Source of the DNA: Cytophagales bacterium
GTDB lineage: Bacteria; Bacteroidota; Bacteroidia; Cytophagales; JAAEPT01
Assembly: GCA_011524675.1 (NCBI GenBank)
Contig: WTJX01000633.1
Location: forward strand, 1 to 15,256
Direction of reading: 5' to 3'
DNA: 15,256 bases
The position numbers and the translations under genes were made by a program. Of the stretch, positions 1 through 7,134 are shown in pieces. The notes under the pieces are model-generated. The model saw only the letters and a list, made by a program, of their open reading frames with translations, had not been told where the DNA came from and did no database searches. The stretch's first letter is position 1. Each line of letters opens with the position of its first letter.

Positions 1-911
1 GATGAGTAATGTCCTTTTTTACGCAACTTCATACAGCTAGGAGCACCACCATTATCACTAGTGATTACAACGATTGTATTCTCAGCTAAGCCCTGTTTTT
101 CTAAGGTCGCCATCAATTGACCTATGGCATTATCTAATTGCATTACAAAGTCTCCATATGAGCCAATTTCATTTTTGCCTATCCATTGTGGAGTCGGTAC
201 TATTGGGTTATGAGGCACAGGTGGAGCAAAATAAAGAAAAAAAGGTTTGTTAGAGGTTGACATTCTAGTAATAAACTCTTTACCTCTGTGCAGTAAACTA
301 GGCAGCATACCGTCTAAGGGTATGTTTTTATCAACGATATCGTTTTCAATCATAGTCCAATGACCAGTGAACCCTTCTCGAAAAGTCTTAAACCAGTAAT
401 ATTCATCAAATCCCTTTTCAATAGGGCCACTTATCATCCTAGTACCAATAGGTAGAGCATCAGGTTCTTCGTCATAGTGTATTTCATTGGATGCAGGAAT
501 CTGATAGCCCGAACCTAAGTGCCATTTTCCAATACCAGCCGTATAATATCCATCTTCTTTCAATAAGCTAGCAATTGTTTTTCTATCTTCTGCAATCAAG
601 GGACGACCATATTTCATAGCTCCTTCTTGTAGCCTAGTTCGCCAACAATATCTTCCTGTCAAAACACCGTATCGAGATGGCGTGCAAACCGAAGAGCTAG
701 AATGAGCATTGGTAAAAGTCATTCCTTGCTTGGCAAAAGTATCAATATGCGGGGTGGGGATTTTTCCTTTATCAGGGTTGAGACAACTTACGTCTCCATA
801 CCCCAAATCATCGGCTATGATATAGATAATGTTGGGCTGTTCTTTAGAGAAAGTACCAGTAAAAACAAGAATAAAACTGAAAGAAAAAATTAAATTAAAT
901 AGTGATTTCAT
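1..911 (-). CDS. Sulfatase, formylglycine (S1) type, C-terminus beyond window
   Basis: Read by hand from an ATG at 909-911, this frame stays open for 303 codons to the window edge. The first 22 or so residues form a signal peptide (MKSLFNLIFSFSFILVFTGT), so the enzyme is exported. The alkaline-phosphatase-fold sulfatase signature is clear: DD at residues 34-35 for the metal, CTPSR at 76-80 where Cys76 would be converted to formylglycine, GKWHLG at 128-133 with Lys129 and His131, a second His in PPVPHNP (His234) and SDNGG with Asp286-Asn287. These are the usual calcium and sulfate ligands. It should hydrolyse sulfate esters from a carbohydrate, but the substrate cannot be read from the sequence. 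Typical family members have 450-550 residues, so about one third is missing to the left. It is transcribed divergently from the T9SS protein and beta-helix genes, which suggests a shared sulfated-glycan target. Confidence 0.95.
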   Translation of the reverse strand, partial: MKSLFNLIFSFSFILVFTGTFSKEQPNIIYIIADDLGYGDVSCLNPDKGKIPTPHIDTFAKQGMTFTNAHSSSSVCTPSRYGVLTGRYCWRTRLQEGAMKYGRPLIAEDRKTIASLLKEDGYYTAGIGKWHLGSGYQIPASNEIHYDEEPDALPIGTRMISGPIEKGFDEYYWFKTFREGFTGHWTMIENDIVDKNIPLDGMLPSLLHRGKEFITRMSTSNKPFFLYFAPPVPHNPIVPTPQWIGKNEIGSYGDFVMQLDNAIGQLMATLEKQGLAENTIVVITSDNGGAPSCMKLRKKGHYS

Positions 912-1512
912 AATGCTATGTTTATGTTAAAAGGTTAAAAAACATTCCAATGAGACGAGGTCGAATAGCCGTTTCTTATGATAAAGATGTTGAACGACTA
1001 CTTAGGTAGGTAGCTTGCCAACCTATTGTATGAAGTAACAATGACTGTGTTTTTTCATTGACTTCACAGCTCAGGTGCTTAAAGCAAAGATAGCTAGTAT
1101 GATACTTCATAGAGATACAGAATCTTGCTTAAAACAATACAATATTGTTTTGGAAGTGGTGTGTAACGCTGAATAAGTGCAAAAGATAGTCCTGCAAAGC
1201 CTACTAATAGATGAAAATATAGCTTACCTAGATTCCGCTACTTGTTAGGTATTGGTCGGTAATGATAAAAAAAACAGGTTTTACAGTCATTCCCGAACAC
1301 CAAAGAACATAATATGAACATCTTAAAACAGCTTTCTTTTGCTATTCATCTACGTTTGTGATGTATTCTTTAGTTTACGAAGGGTTGAATAGTAAACAAC
1401 TCTTGTAAAACCAATAGAAGACACTTATTTCAAACGTTGTTTCAATGTGAGTGTAAAAAAGAACAAGCTACACATTCATTGATATCAACATCACACTAAA
1501 CTTTATTAAAAA
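912..1512. other. Divergent intergenic region with several hairpins
   Basis: This 600-bp gap separates the sulfatase (minus) from the T9SS protein (plus), so it must hold both promoters. I found no convincing TTG / TAnnTTTG pair and no coding frame that resembles a protein. It does hold several inverted repeats: TAGGT/ACCTA with inner GG/CC at 1003-1025, a 9-bp stem AAAACAATA/TATTGTTTT at 1131-1151, TACCTA/TAGGTA at 1225-1251, and TCGG-AATGA/TCATT-CCGA at 1256-1296. Since the flanking genes diverge, these are not expected to be terminators. They could be operators or part of a leader or small RNA, but nothing here decides that. Confidence 0.5.
1131..1151. repeat. 9-bp inverted repeat, 3-nt loop
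   Basis: AAAACAATA (1131-1139) pairs perfectly with TATTGTTTT (1143-1151) around the loop CAA, and two further T-G wobble pairs can be added outside. It lies between divergent genes, so an operator or RNA hairpin role is more likely than termination. Function is not known. Confidence 0.5.
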
Positions 1513-2790
1513 ATGAAAAAAATATTACTCATAGCATGCATAGCCTGTGGCTTCGCTGCAAAAGCACAAGTAGAGGTATCTACTGCTGCTATCACAGACA
1601 CTATATTTTTAGATTCAGACGATACATTATATACGCAGAATATGTACTCCAAAGTACTCACAGATTTTAGTGCATCAGAAACAAACGCTAGTAGATTTGA
1701 CCAAAAGGCCCTTAGCATGCAAAGCGATGGAAACGGTAACGCAAGAGCATATTGGGAAATGACCAATAGTAGTGAAGATACTTTGTGGTTTTCTTTTAGT
1801 CTATTTTCGGGTAGCACTACACCTACATTTATTACAATAGGTGTAGGAAGCCCTGTACAATTATTATATAACGGTAAGCCTGCTACATCATCAGGGAATT
1901 ACACATACATCAATACATTTTATATAGAGCCAAACTCAAGTAAGCAACTATATTATAATGCTAAGAGTACTACAAATGCCTATGTGCTAGGACATATAGC
2001 GCTTACTCGTATAGATAGACCTAACAGCCCTGTAACAGAAATCACGGATAGCGATGTAGGGACGACGGTAGAGCTTTCGCTTAAGACTCATGGTGATTTG
2101 GCAACATCTACTTGGAATCAAAACGTAGATTATTCAGGGAAGTTTGTTCCATCAAGGGCCTATTCGGGAGCTGTAGGTAATCTAATGAACTTTAATATCT
2201 CTTTACCTTCGATCACGAGCAATGACGCTAATGTTCATCTAGCCTCTGCCGACGATGTAGATACATTATCTTATAGCGTAGCTGTAGTAGCACAAAATAA
2301 TTCTACAGCAGTAAATTTTTCTGTAGATGTATTGATTGATGGCGAATTATTGGAAACAATAGTAATTACGGCAAACAATATGACAGGACTCTATGACTAC
2401 TATGGTACTAAAGTGGTTAAGTTTCCAGAGTATTCTTCTCAACTAGTACAGTTAAGGTCAAAAGGTGATGGACATAGAGTCGAGGGAGTAAAACTAGTAA
2501 TAGCCTCAGAAGTAATCACAGATATCGATGAATATACTTCTGCGAGTGCAAATGGTATTAAAGTTTATCCAAACCCTATTGCAGAGGGACAAGCTATCAA
2601 ACTAGATTTGCTACAAGACGTACAAGAAAAAATAACAACAATCAATATTATTGATAATACAGGGAATATGGTGAATAGTTTGTCAAGCGTAGAAGAGCTT
2701 AGCACTACAACACTATCCAAAGGAATGTATATTTTGACTTTCTTCACTGATGAAGGTCTTTTGACAACTGAAAAGATAGCAGTAAATTAA
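1513..2790 (+). CDS. T9SS-secreted protein of unknown function with C-terminal sorting domain
   Basis: This 425-residue protein begins with a signal peptide (MKKILLIACIACGFAAKAQ, cleavage probably after AKA). It ends in a type A T9SS sorting domain at about residues 351-425: VYPNP at 351-355, then a hydrophobic NIIDNTGNMV strand, the LSKGMYIL turn and a closing TEKIAVN. It should therefore cross the outer membrane by the Por/type IX system and be released or anchored at the surface. The part between, about 20-340, is rich in Thr, Ser and Asn and predicted by eye to be all beta. It can be read as two sandwich-like modules (about 70-175 and 190-335), each ending in a similar QL-x(n)-S-x(n)-G-x(2)-L pattern. 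I recognise no enzyme motif. A glycan-binding role is an inference from the sulfatase and beta-helix neighbours. The ATG at 1513 is chosen because it gives an intact signal peptide. The gene is followed closely by a strong hairpin, so it probably forms its own transcript. Confidence 0.9.
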   Translation: MKKILLIACIACGFAAKAQVEVSTAAITDTIFLDSDDTLYTQNMYSKVLTDFSASETNASRFDQKALSMQSDGNGNARAYWEMTNSSEDTLWFSFSLFSGSTTPTFITIGVGSPVQLLYNGKPATSSGNYTYINTFYIEPNSSKQLYYNAKSTTNAYVLGHIALTRIDRPNSPVTEITDSDVGTTVELSLKTHGDLATSTWNQNVDYSGKFVPSRAYSGAVGNLMNFNISLPSITSNDANVHLASADDVDTLSYSVAVVAQNNSTAVNFSVDVLIDGELLETIVITANNMTGLYDYYGTKVVKFPEYSSQLVQLRSKGDGHRVEGVKLVIASEVITDIDEYTSASANGIKVYPNPIAEGQAIKLDLLQDVQEKITTINIIDNTGNMVNSLSSVEELSTTTLSKGMYILTFFTDEGLLTTEKIAVN

Positions 2791-2797
2791 ATTTTTC

Positions 2798-2841
2798 ATT
2801 GAAGTTTTTAGAACACATAACTATGTTCTAAAAACTTCAAT
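2798..2841 (+). terminator. 18-bp perfect hairpin after the T9SS gene
   Basis: The arms 2798-2815 and 2824-2841 pair without mismatch around an 8-nt loop, starting 8 nt after the stop codon. The stem is AT-rich and has an A5 run in its 3' arm instead of a U-tract after it. Position just behind a stop codon favours a terminator or mRNA 3'-end stabiliser. Confidence 0.75.
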
Positions 2842-2845
2842 TTGA

Positions 2846-2918
2846 ACACATGAAACCCGCACGGCGGGAGCGAAAAAACTAACAGGTTAAAGGTTGAACG
2901 TTGAGTTTAACTCACAAG
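2846..2918. repeat. Composite intergenic repeat: CCCGC hairpin plus 33-bp repeat
   Basis: After an ACACATG, a small GC-rich hairpin CCCGC-acg-GCGGG occupies 2856-2868. It is followed by GCGAAAAAAC, then by 33 bp at 2885-2917 that recur in reverse orientation at 10327-10359 with two mismatches (18 bp of it exact). The 33-bp part reads as degenerate heptads (AGGTTAA, AGGTTGA, ACGTTGA) and contains the near-palindrome TGAGTTTAACTCA. The CATG, CCCGC and GCGAAAAA order loosely resembles the modules in the 10-kb and 12-kb gaps. It sits immediately before the beta-helix gene, so it may lie in its promoter or leader. Confidence 0.7.
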
Positions 2919-2955
2919 ACAATACTTATATCGTAAAACTTAAAACGTACATAAC

Positions 2956-5736
2956 ATGAAACAACTCATCGCTTTTACCCTCCTTTTTATATCTTCTTTT
3001 TCCTTTGGAAAAGATACTAACCTTTATGTTTCCCCTAATGGCAATGACCAAAACAATGGTACTCAAAGCAAGCCCTTTGCCACGCTGGCAGCAGCAAAAA
3101 ACTACATATCAAAACAACAATTGGCTCAACAAGGAAATGTCACTGTAATGATAAGTCAAGGTAGTTACTACCAGTCATCACCTTTACATTTTGATCAAAA
3201 AGATTCAGGTACAGACAAGTATAGCATCACATTCAAGGCACATGCAGGGCAAGAAGTCAAGGTGAAAGGAAGTGTGGCCCTCACATCGACAGGTTGGAGT
3301 CTATACAAAGACGGCATTTATCGTAAATCTTTGAAAGGAACAGCCTTTGAGCATGAGAAGATAACTCAGTTATTTATGAACGAGGAGCGAATGGTCTTAG
3401 CACGCTACCCCAACTGGGATTATGAGAATCCTTTGAGAAGTGGGAAAGGATATTTGCTATGTGAGGGTGGAGATATAGACCACCTACAATGGAGAAGTGA
3501 GGAGTTAAACCATGTTCAAAAAAAGTGGCAAAACCCTACAGACGGGATAGTACATGCTTTCCACAGTAAAAATTGGGGCAATATGCAATACAAGATCAAA
3601 AGCATTGATTTTGAAAACAATAAAATCATGTTTGGTGAAGGAGGTTGGCAATGTCAGCGTAGAGTAGGACCAGGCGCAGCGAGAGGAACATATTCACCTT
3701 ATTATATAGAGAATATTTTTGAAGAACTAGACGCAGACTATGAGTGGTATCAAGATCAAAGAACACAAACACTCTATTTCAAAACACCCAAAGGAGTAAG
3801 CCCATCAGAAGTATTGATAGAAGCCGCTGCCACCACACATATAGTAGCGTGCGTAGGAGCAAAAAATATTCACTTTGAAGGTATTACTTTTACACAAAGC
3901 CATACAACCTATCTCAATCCTGCACGCTACACCGACCTCTATAGAGGAGATTGGGCAATCAGTAGAGACGGTGCTATTTATTTTTTAAATAGTGAAAACT
4001 GTTCTGTAAAGAATAGCTACATTCATCAAGTAGGGAGTAACGGAGTATTTGTTGATGGTAAAAATAAAAGTATTTCTGTACAAGATTGCCTCATCGAAAA
4101 CCTTGGAGAAAGTGGTGTATGCTTTGTAGGTGATACCATAGCCGTAAGAGAATACCAAACATGGGAAAACCCGAAAAAAGGAGAAGATTTTACAGACTTC
4201 GCCATAGGACCAAAAACAGACGACTATCCTAAAGAGTGTACCGTATCTAACTGCATCATAAGAGATGTAGGGGTTTATGGAAAGCAAACTTCAGGAGTGC
4301 TTGTTTCTATGAGTATGGACATCACCATAAGCCATTGTAGCATTTACCGCATCCCTAGAGCAGCAGTAACATTCAACGATGGCTCATGGGGAGGACATAT
4401 CTTAGAGCATTGTGATATTTGGGATGCTATTACTGAAACAGGGGAACATGGTCCTTTTAATAGCTGGGGAAGAGAGCGTTTCTGGCATTATAAAAGCCCA
4501 GGACAGGGAACAAAGTTTAAGAAAGAATATGTATATCATGATGCTATCAAGACCGTACACCTTAGAAACAATAGAGTAGGTAATTATAGAACAGGGATCA
4601 GTGCAGGGAATTGGACGATAGACCTAGATGATGGAAGCTCAAACTTTCGTATTTACAATAACTTGATGCTAGGCTCTACCTTGAAGCTACGCGATGGTTA
4701 CTACAGAAAAGTATATAATAACATCATCGTCAGTGCCGTGCCACTAGGTTTTCACAAATGGCCAATGGACAACTCCGAAGACGAGTTTACAAAAAATATC
4801 ATTGTCGTGGGAGGGAATTTTCATCATCATGGAGAAATCAATAGAGATCAATCTATGGTACGTACCGTAAGATTGCCAAAAGATTTGAAAATGTGGGGTA
4901 CATTCAATCAAAATCTATGGTATAACGGTAATACAGATGAAAAAAACATTACCTCAAAGATTACATTTGACAAGTGGCAAGAAAAGCAAGGTAAGGAATC
5001 ACTTTTTGGTAAGCCTTTGTTCGAAGATCCTGCAAACTTCAATTATAAAGTAAAAAGTAACTCCCCAGCACTAAAGCTAGGCTTCCAAAACTTCCCTATG
5101 GATCAGTTTGGACACCAAATGACGACCATCAGAGTAGGAGAGAAGGAGTTTACAAAGAATAAAACCATTAAAATAACAGCAGATGCAAGAGGAGGGGAAG
5201 TAAGATATACCCTAGACGGTTCAGCACCAACAACAACGTCTAAGCTATATAAAAGCCCTATTACAGTAGATGCAACTACCACCATAAGAGCGTTAACCTT
5301 CGACAAGCAAGGTAATGCCATAGGTTTTGAAGATAAAGTGGAAGTGCGCAAGATAAAAAATATAGTGCATCAAAGCTGGTTGGCAAATCTTTTAGGAGAA
5401 GAGAAAAAATCTGATATAGAGAATCTAGTAAAAGAAAAAGACAGCTTCGAGTGGAAAGGAATGACTTTAGTAACCATATCAGACTTTCCAGATTATATAG
5501 ATGCTTCTGGCGGTCAAAATTATGGTGTTTTTATAGAAAGTATTGACAAAAGTTCTAATGCCGCTAAGTATGGTTTCAAAACGGGAGATACCATCATCAA
5601 ATTTAAATCCGATAAAGTAGAAGACCTTAGCTTTTTCAGAACAGCCTTAAATAGTATAGGCAAAAAAGAAAATACCTTGAGTTGCACTATTTTTAGAAAC
5701 TATGAACTCATAGATGTAAATGTACCTATGCATTAA
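2956..5736 (+). CDS. Right-handed parallel beta-helix protein (GH141-like) with chitobiase-type C-terminal and PDZ domains
   Basis: This 926-residue exported protein starts with a signal peptide (about 1-18). Next comes the beta-helix entry motif LYVSPNGNDQNNGT (23-36) with PFATLAAAKN, and a long beta-helix region to about 720 with the usual asparagine-rich coils. Phrases such as QLFMNEERMVLARYPN, the Trp-rich GGWQCQRRVGPG segment and EWYQDQRTQTLYFKTPKG are of the kind I associate with GH141-type and related beta-helix glycosidases; that family call is from memory and not proven. Residues about 728-790 form a CHB_HEX_C-type module (VRYTLDGSAPTTTSKLY, TTTIRALTFDKQGNAIG). Residues about 845-926 look like a PDZ domain (NYGVFIESIDKSSNAAKYGFKTGDTIIKF). 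There is no T9SS sorting domain, so it should stay in the periplasm or outer membrane, unlike its neighbour. With the sulfatase it suggests breakdown of a sulfated, perhaps fucose-containing, glycan. A lyase or non-catalytic role is possible. Confidence 0.88.
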   Translation: MKQLIAFTLLFISSFSFGKDTNLYVSPNGNDQNNGTQSKPFATLAAAKNYISKQQLAQQGNVTVMISQGSYYQSSPLHFDQKDSGTDKYSITFKAHAGQEVKVKGSVALTSTGWSLYKDGIYRKSLKGTAFEHEKITQLFMNEERMVLARYPNWDYENPLRSGKGYLLCEGGDIDHLQWRSEELNHVQKKWQNPTDGIVHAFHSKNWGNMQYKIKSIDFENNKIMFGEGGWQCQRRVGPGAARGTYSPYYIENIFEELDADYEWYQDQRTQTLYFKTPKGVSPSEVLIEAAATTHIVACVGAKNIHFEGITFTQSHTTYLNPARYTDLYRGDWAISRDGAIYFLNSENCSVKNSYIHQVGSNGVFVDGKNKSISVQDCLIENLGESGVCFVGDTIAVREYQTWENPKKGEDFTDFAIGPKTDDYPKECTVSNCIIRDVGVYGKQTSGVLVSMSMDITISHCSIYRIPRAAVTFNDGSWGGHILEHCDIWDAITETGEHGPFNSWGRERFWHYKSPGQGTKFKKEYVYHDAIKTVHLRNNRVGNYRTGISAGNWTIDLDDGSSNFRIYNNLMLGSTLKLRDGYYRKVYNNIIVSAVPLGFHKWPMDNSEDEFTKNIIVVGGNFHHHGEINRDQSMVRTVRLPKDLKMWGTFNQNLWYNGNTDEKNITSKITFDKWQEKQGKESLFGKPLFEDPANFNYKVKSNSPALKLGFQNFPMDQFGHQMTTIRVGEKEFTKNKTIKITADARGGEVRYTLDGSAPTTTSKLYKSPITVDATTTIRALTFDKQGNAIGFEDKVEVRKIKNIVHQSWLANLLGEEKKSDIENLVKEKDSFEWKGMTLVTISDFPDYIDASGGQNYGVFIESIDKSSNAAKYGFKTGDTIIKFKSDKVEDLSFFRTALNSIGKKENTLSCTIFRNYELIDVNVPMH

Positions 5737-6182
5737 TTAACCCAAAGTCATTTTTGAGAGACATAATTATACTATGTCTCTTAAAAATGGAATAGAAGAG
5801 AAAGAGAAGGTTTGTTTTTACACGACAAAAAAATAATATACCTATACTCATTTTTTAGTTTTCTTCTATTTCTATGTTATGAGGTTAAGACGTTTCCCTT
5901 CGGATAATCTTAACGCATAAAAAAAATCTTTGTCTTTAACATCATAAAGTAGAGCTAATCAAGCCTCTTATTTTTTAATAAAGCCACTTTCGTGGAATGG
6001 AATCAAGCCATCTTAGAATACGATTAAAATGTGTTCGAGGGGCGGACTGGTGAGTACATTTTGAAATGATAAACTAAAACGTTAAATAGGAATAGTAGTA
6101 TAAAGTAAGGTGATATGGTATATGAAGTTGAAATAATATCAGTTAAAATAAAACTCTATCATTATACATACGTATCATAGCT
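5737..6182. other. Intergenic region: terminator, weak hairpins, no gene seen
   Basis: Apart from the hairpin at 5749-5789, this 446-bp gap shows an imperfect stem GTTAAGA/TCTTAAC at 5884-5914 followed by an A-run, and a small CCAC-tttc-GTGG hairpin at 5984-5995. It also has a short direct repeat: AATCAAGCC with a following TCTTA occurs near 5957 and again near 6001. The promoter of the response regulator must be here, but no clear TTG / TAnnTTTG pair is visible. I see no protein-like frame. Confidence 0.45.
5749..5789 (+). terminator. 17-bp hairpin after the beta-helix gene
   Basis: Arms 5749-5765 and 5773-5789 pair over 17 positions with a single G-T wobble and a 7-nt loop, 12 nt after the stop codon. 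As with the hairpin after the T9SS gene, an A5 run lies in the 3' arm and there is no U-tract after the stem. Confidence 0.75.
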
Positions 6183-6189
6183 ATGATAC
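6172..6189. promoter_or_regulatory. Perfect 18-bp palindrome across the response-regulator start codon
   Basis: GTATCATAGCTATGATAC reads the same on both strands and includes the ATG at 6183-6185 in its right half. As DNA it could be an operator for a dimeric regulator. As RNA it could fold into a 7-bp stem with an AGCU loop that hides the start codon. No ribosome binding site precedes the ATG. The palindrome is seen directly; its function is inferred. Confidence 0.6.
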
Positions 6190-6683
6190 ATAAAGAACCA
6201 AACGATTCACCTAAACCAAAAAACAAAGGAAAAATAAAAATTCTTTATATTGATGATGAAGAAAATAATTTGGTTGCTTTCAAGGCTGCCTTTAGAAAGC
6301 ATTATAATGTAGCCACAGCACTTTCTACCAAAGAAGGCAAATTGCTGCTAGAGTGTGAACAATTTCATATTATTATTTCAGATCAACGGATGCCCGACCA
6401 AACAGGTGTTGAGTTTTTTGAAGAAATACGCCTAAAATACCCCGATCCGATAAGAATATTACTTACTGGCTTTGCAGATGTGGAAGCAGTAATAGCTGCC
6501 ATCAATAGGGGAGAAGTTTATCGTTACATTAATAAGCCGTGGTCTAATGAAGATTTGCATATCATCATCAATCAAGCTTTTGAGATATTTGCCTTAAGAG
6601 AGGAAAACCAACAATTGACAGCTGACTTATACAAAGCTAATGAGCAATTGGAGTTTTTATTGAGACAAAAGTTGCTTTCCTAA
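6183..6683 (+). CDS. Stand-alone CheY-like response regulator with C-terminal coiled coil
   Basis: Residues about 17-135 are a receiver domain: acidic pair Asp24-Asp25 in LYIDDEENN, phosphoacceptor Asp67 in ISDQRMP, Thr95 in LLTGFAD and Lys118 in INKPW. All residues needed for phosphotransfer are present. The SDQRMP, RILLTG and AINRGEVYRYINKPW wording matches receivers that usually precede an HD-GYP, GGDEF or phosphatase output domain. Here the protein stops at 166 residues after a short helix (about 133-163, LREENQQLTADLYKANEQLEFLL) likely to form a coiled coil. It probably acts through protein contacts, or is an output-less regulator paired with a histidine kinase encoded elsewhere. No kinase is adjacent. 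The stop is followed by non-coding sequence with no trace of a lost output domain that I can recognise. Confidence 0.93.
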   Translation: MIHKEPNDSPKPKNKGKIKILYIDDEENNLVAFKAAFRKHYNVATALSTKEGKLLLECEQFHIIISDQRMPDQTGVEFFEEIRLKYPDPIRILLTGFADVEAVIAAINRGEVYRYINKPWSNEDLHIIINQAFEIFALREENQQLTADLYKANEQLEFLLRQKLLS

Positions 6684-6720
6684 CGTAGTCAAGCCAACAA
6701 TGACCAAATGAATGATTTCA

Positions 6721-6763
6721 ATTTACGATTGGACGATTGACTATTTACAATTAAGATTTTAAG
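6721..6763. repeat. Degenerate heptad repeat
   Basis: The run reads as ATTTACG, ATTGGACG, ATTGACT, ATTTACA, ATTAAGA, TTTTAAG: 7-bp units (one of 8) beginning with ATT or TTT. It resembles the heptads at 7062 and 9954 in style, though the unit sequence differs. Confidence 0.45.
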
Positions 6764-6793
6764 ACAAAAGATAAAAGAGCATAAAGGCGTATT

Positions 6794-6952
6794 GACCTAG
6801 AGACATATGGACGTAAAGGGTCTAGCTTCGAAAATATTACTCAAAAAGATGTTAAATTTGTAGAAAACGAACTGAATAATAGACCTAGAAAAAGACTTAA
6901 TTATAAGTCTCCTTATCAGGTTTATAAGCAATGTGTGTACTTAGCTAGTTGA
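6794..6952 (+). pseudogene. IS30-family transposase remnant, C-terminal end
   Basis: Read in frame from 6794 to the TGA at 6950-6952, this gives about 52 residues. They contain KGSSFENITQKDV, then FVENELNNRPRKRLNYKSP and a QVYKQ tail. This is the typical end of IS30-type DDE transposases, where ENELNNRPRK includes the region of the last catalytic Glu and the NxRPRK-L-x-(Y/F)-K-(T/S)-P motif. No ATG or upstream part (HTH, first Asp residues) can be found in any frame, so this is a decayed 3' fragment. I could not define a terminal inverted repeat. It is the only mobile-element coding trace in the window. Confidence 0.85.
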
Positions 6953-7061
6953 ATGTAGGTAATAATTAATAATTAATAATGGGGGAAATGATAGTCTGTG
7001 CCTTTTATCAAGTGAATGAAGAAATTAAAAAATTAAACCAATGAATGAGGTTTGATAGTGT

Positions 7062-7131
7062 TTAGTGATTAGAGATTAACGTTTAGTATTAAACAAACTT
7101 TGTACTTAGTACTAATGACTTACTACTCAAA
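7062..7131. repeat. Heptad repeat array, ten units
   Basis: The sequence divides without gaps into ten 7-bp units: TTAGTGA, TTAGAGA, TTAACGT, TTAGTAT, TAAACAA, ACTTTGT, ACTTAGT, ACTAATG, ACTTACT, ACTCAAA. The first four share TTA and five of the last six share ACT at the unit start. It resembles in style the short tandem heptamers described in cyanobacterial genomes. No coding frame or obvious promoter overlaps it. Confidence 0.6.
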
Positions 7132-7134
7132 AGT

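Noticed and set aside
702..893. 63-codon plus-strand frame
   Set aside because: It lies opposite the N-terminal coding part of the sulfatase, including its signal peptide and catalytic Cys region, and has no protein-like features.
3985..5351. Minus-strand frames (3985-4287 and 5103-5351) within the beta-helix gene
   Set aside because: Shadow frames opposite coding sequence with intact domain motifs.
6960..6980. TAATAAT-rich run as a terminal inverted repeat of the IS
   Set aside because: It is a simple AT-rich repeat with no matching partner upstream of the transposase remnant.
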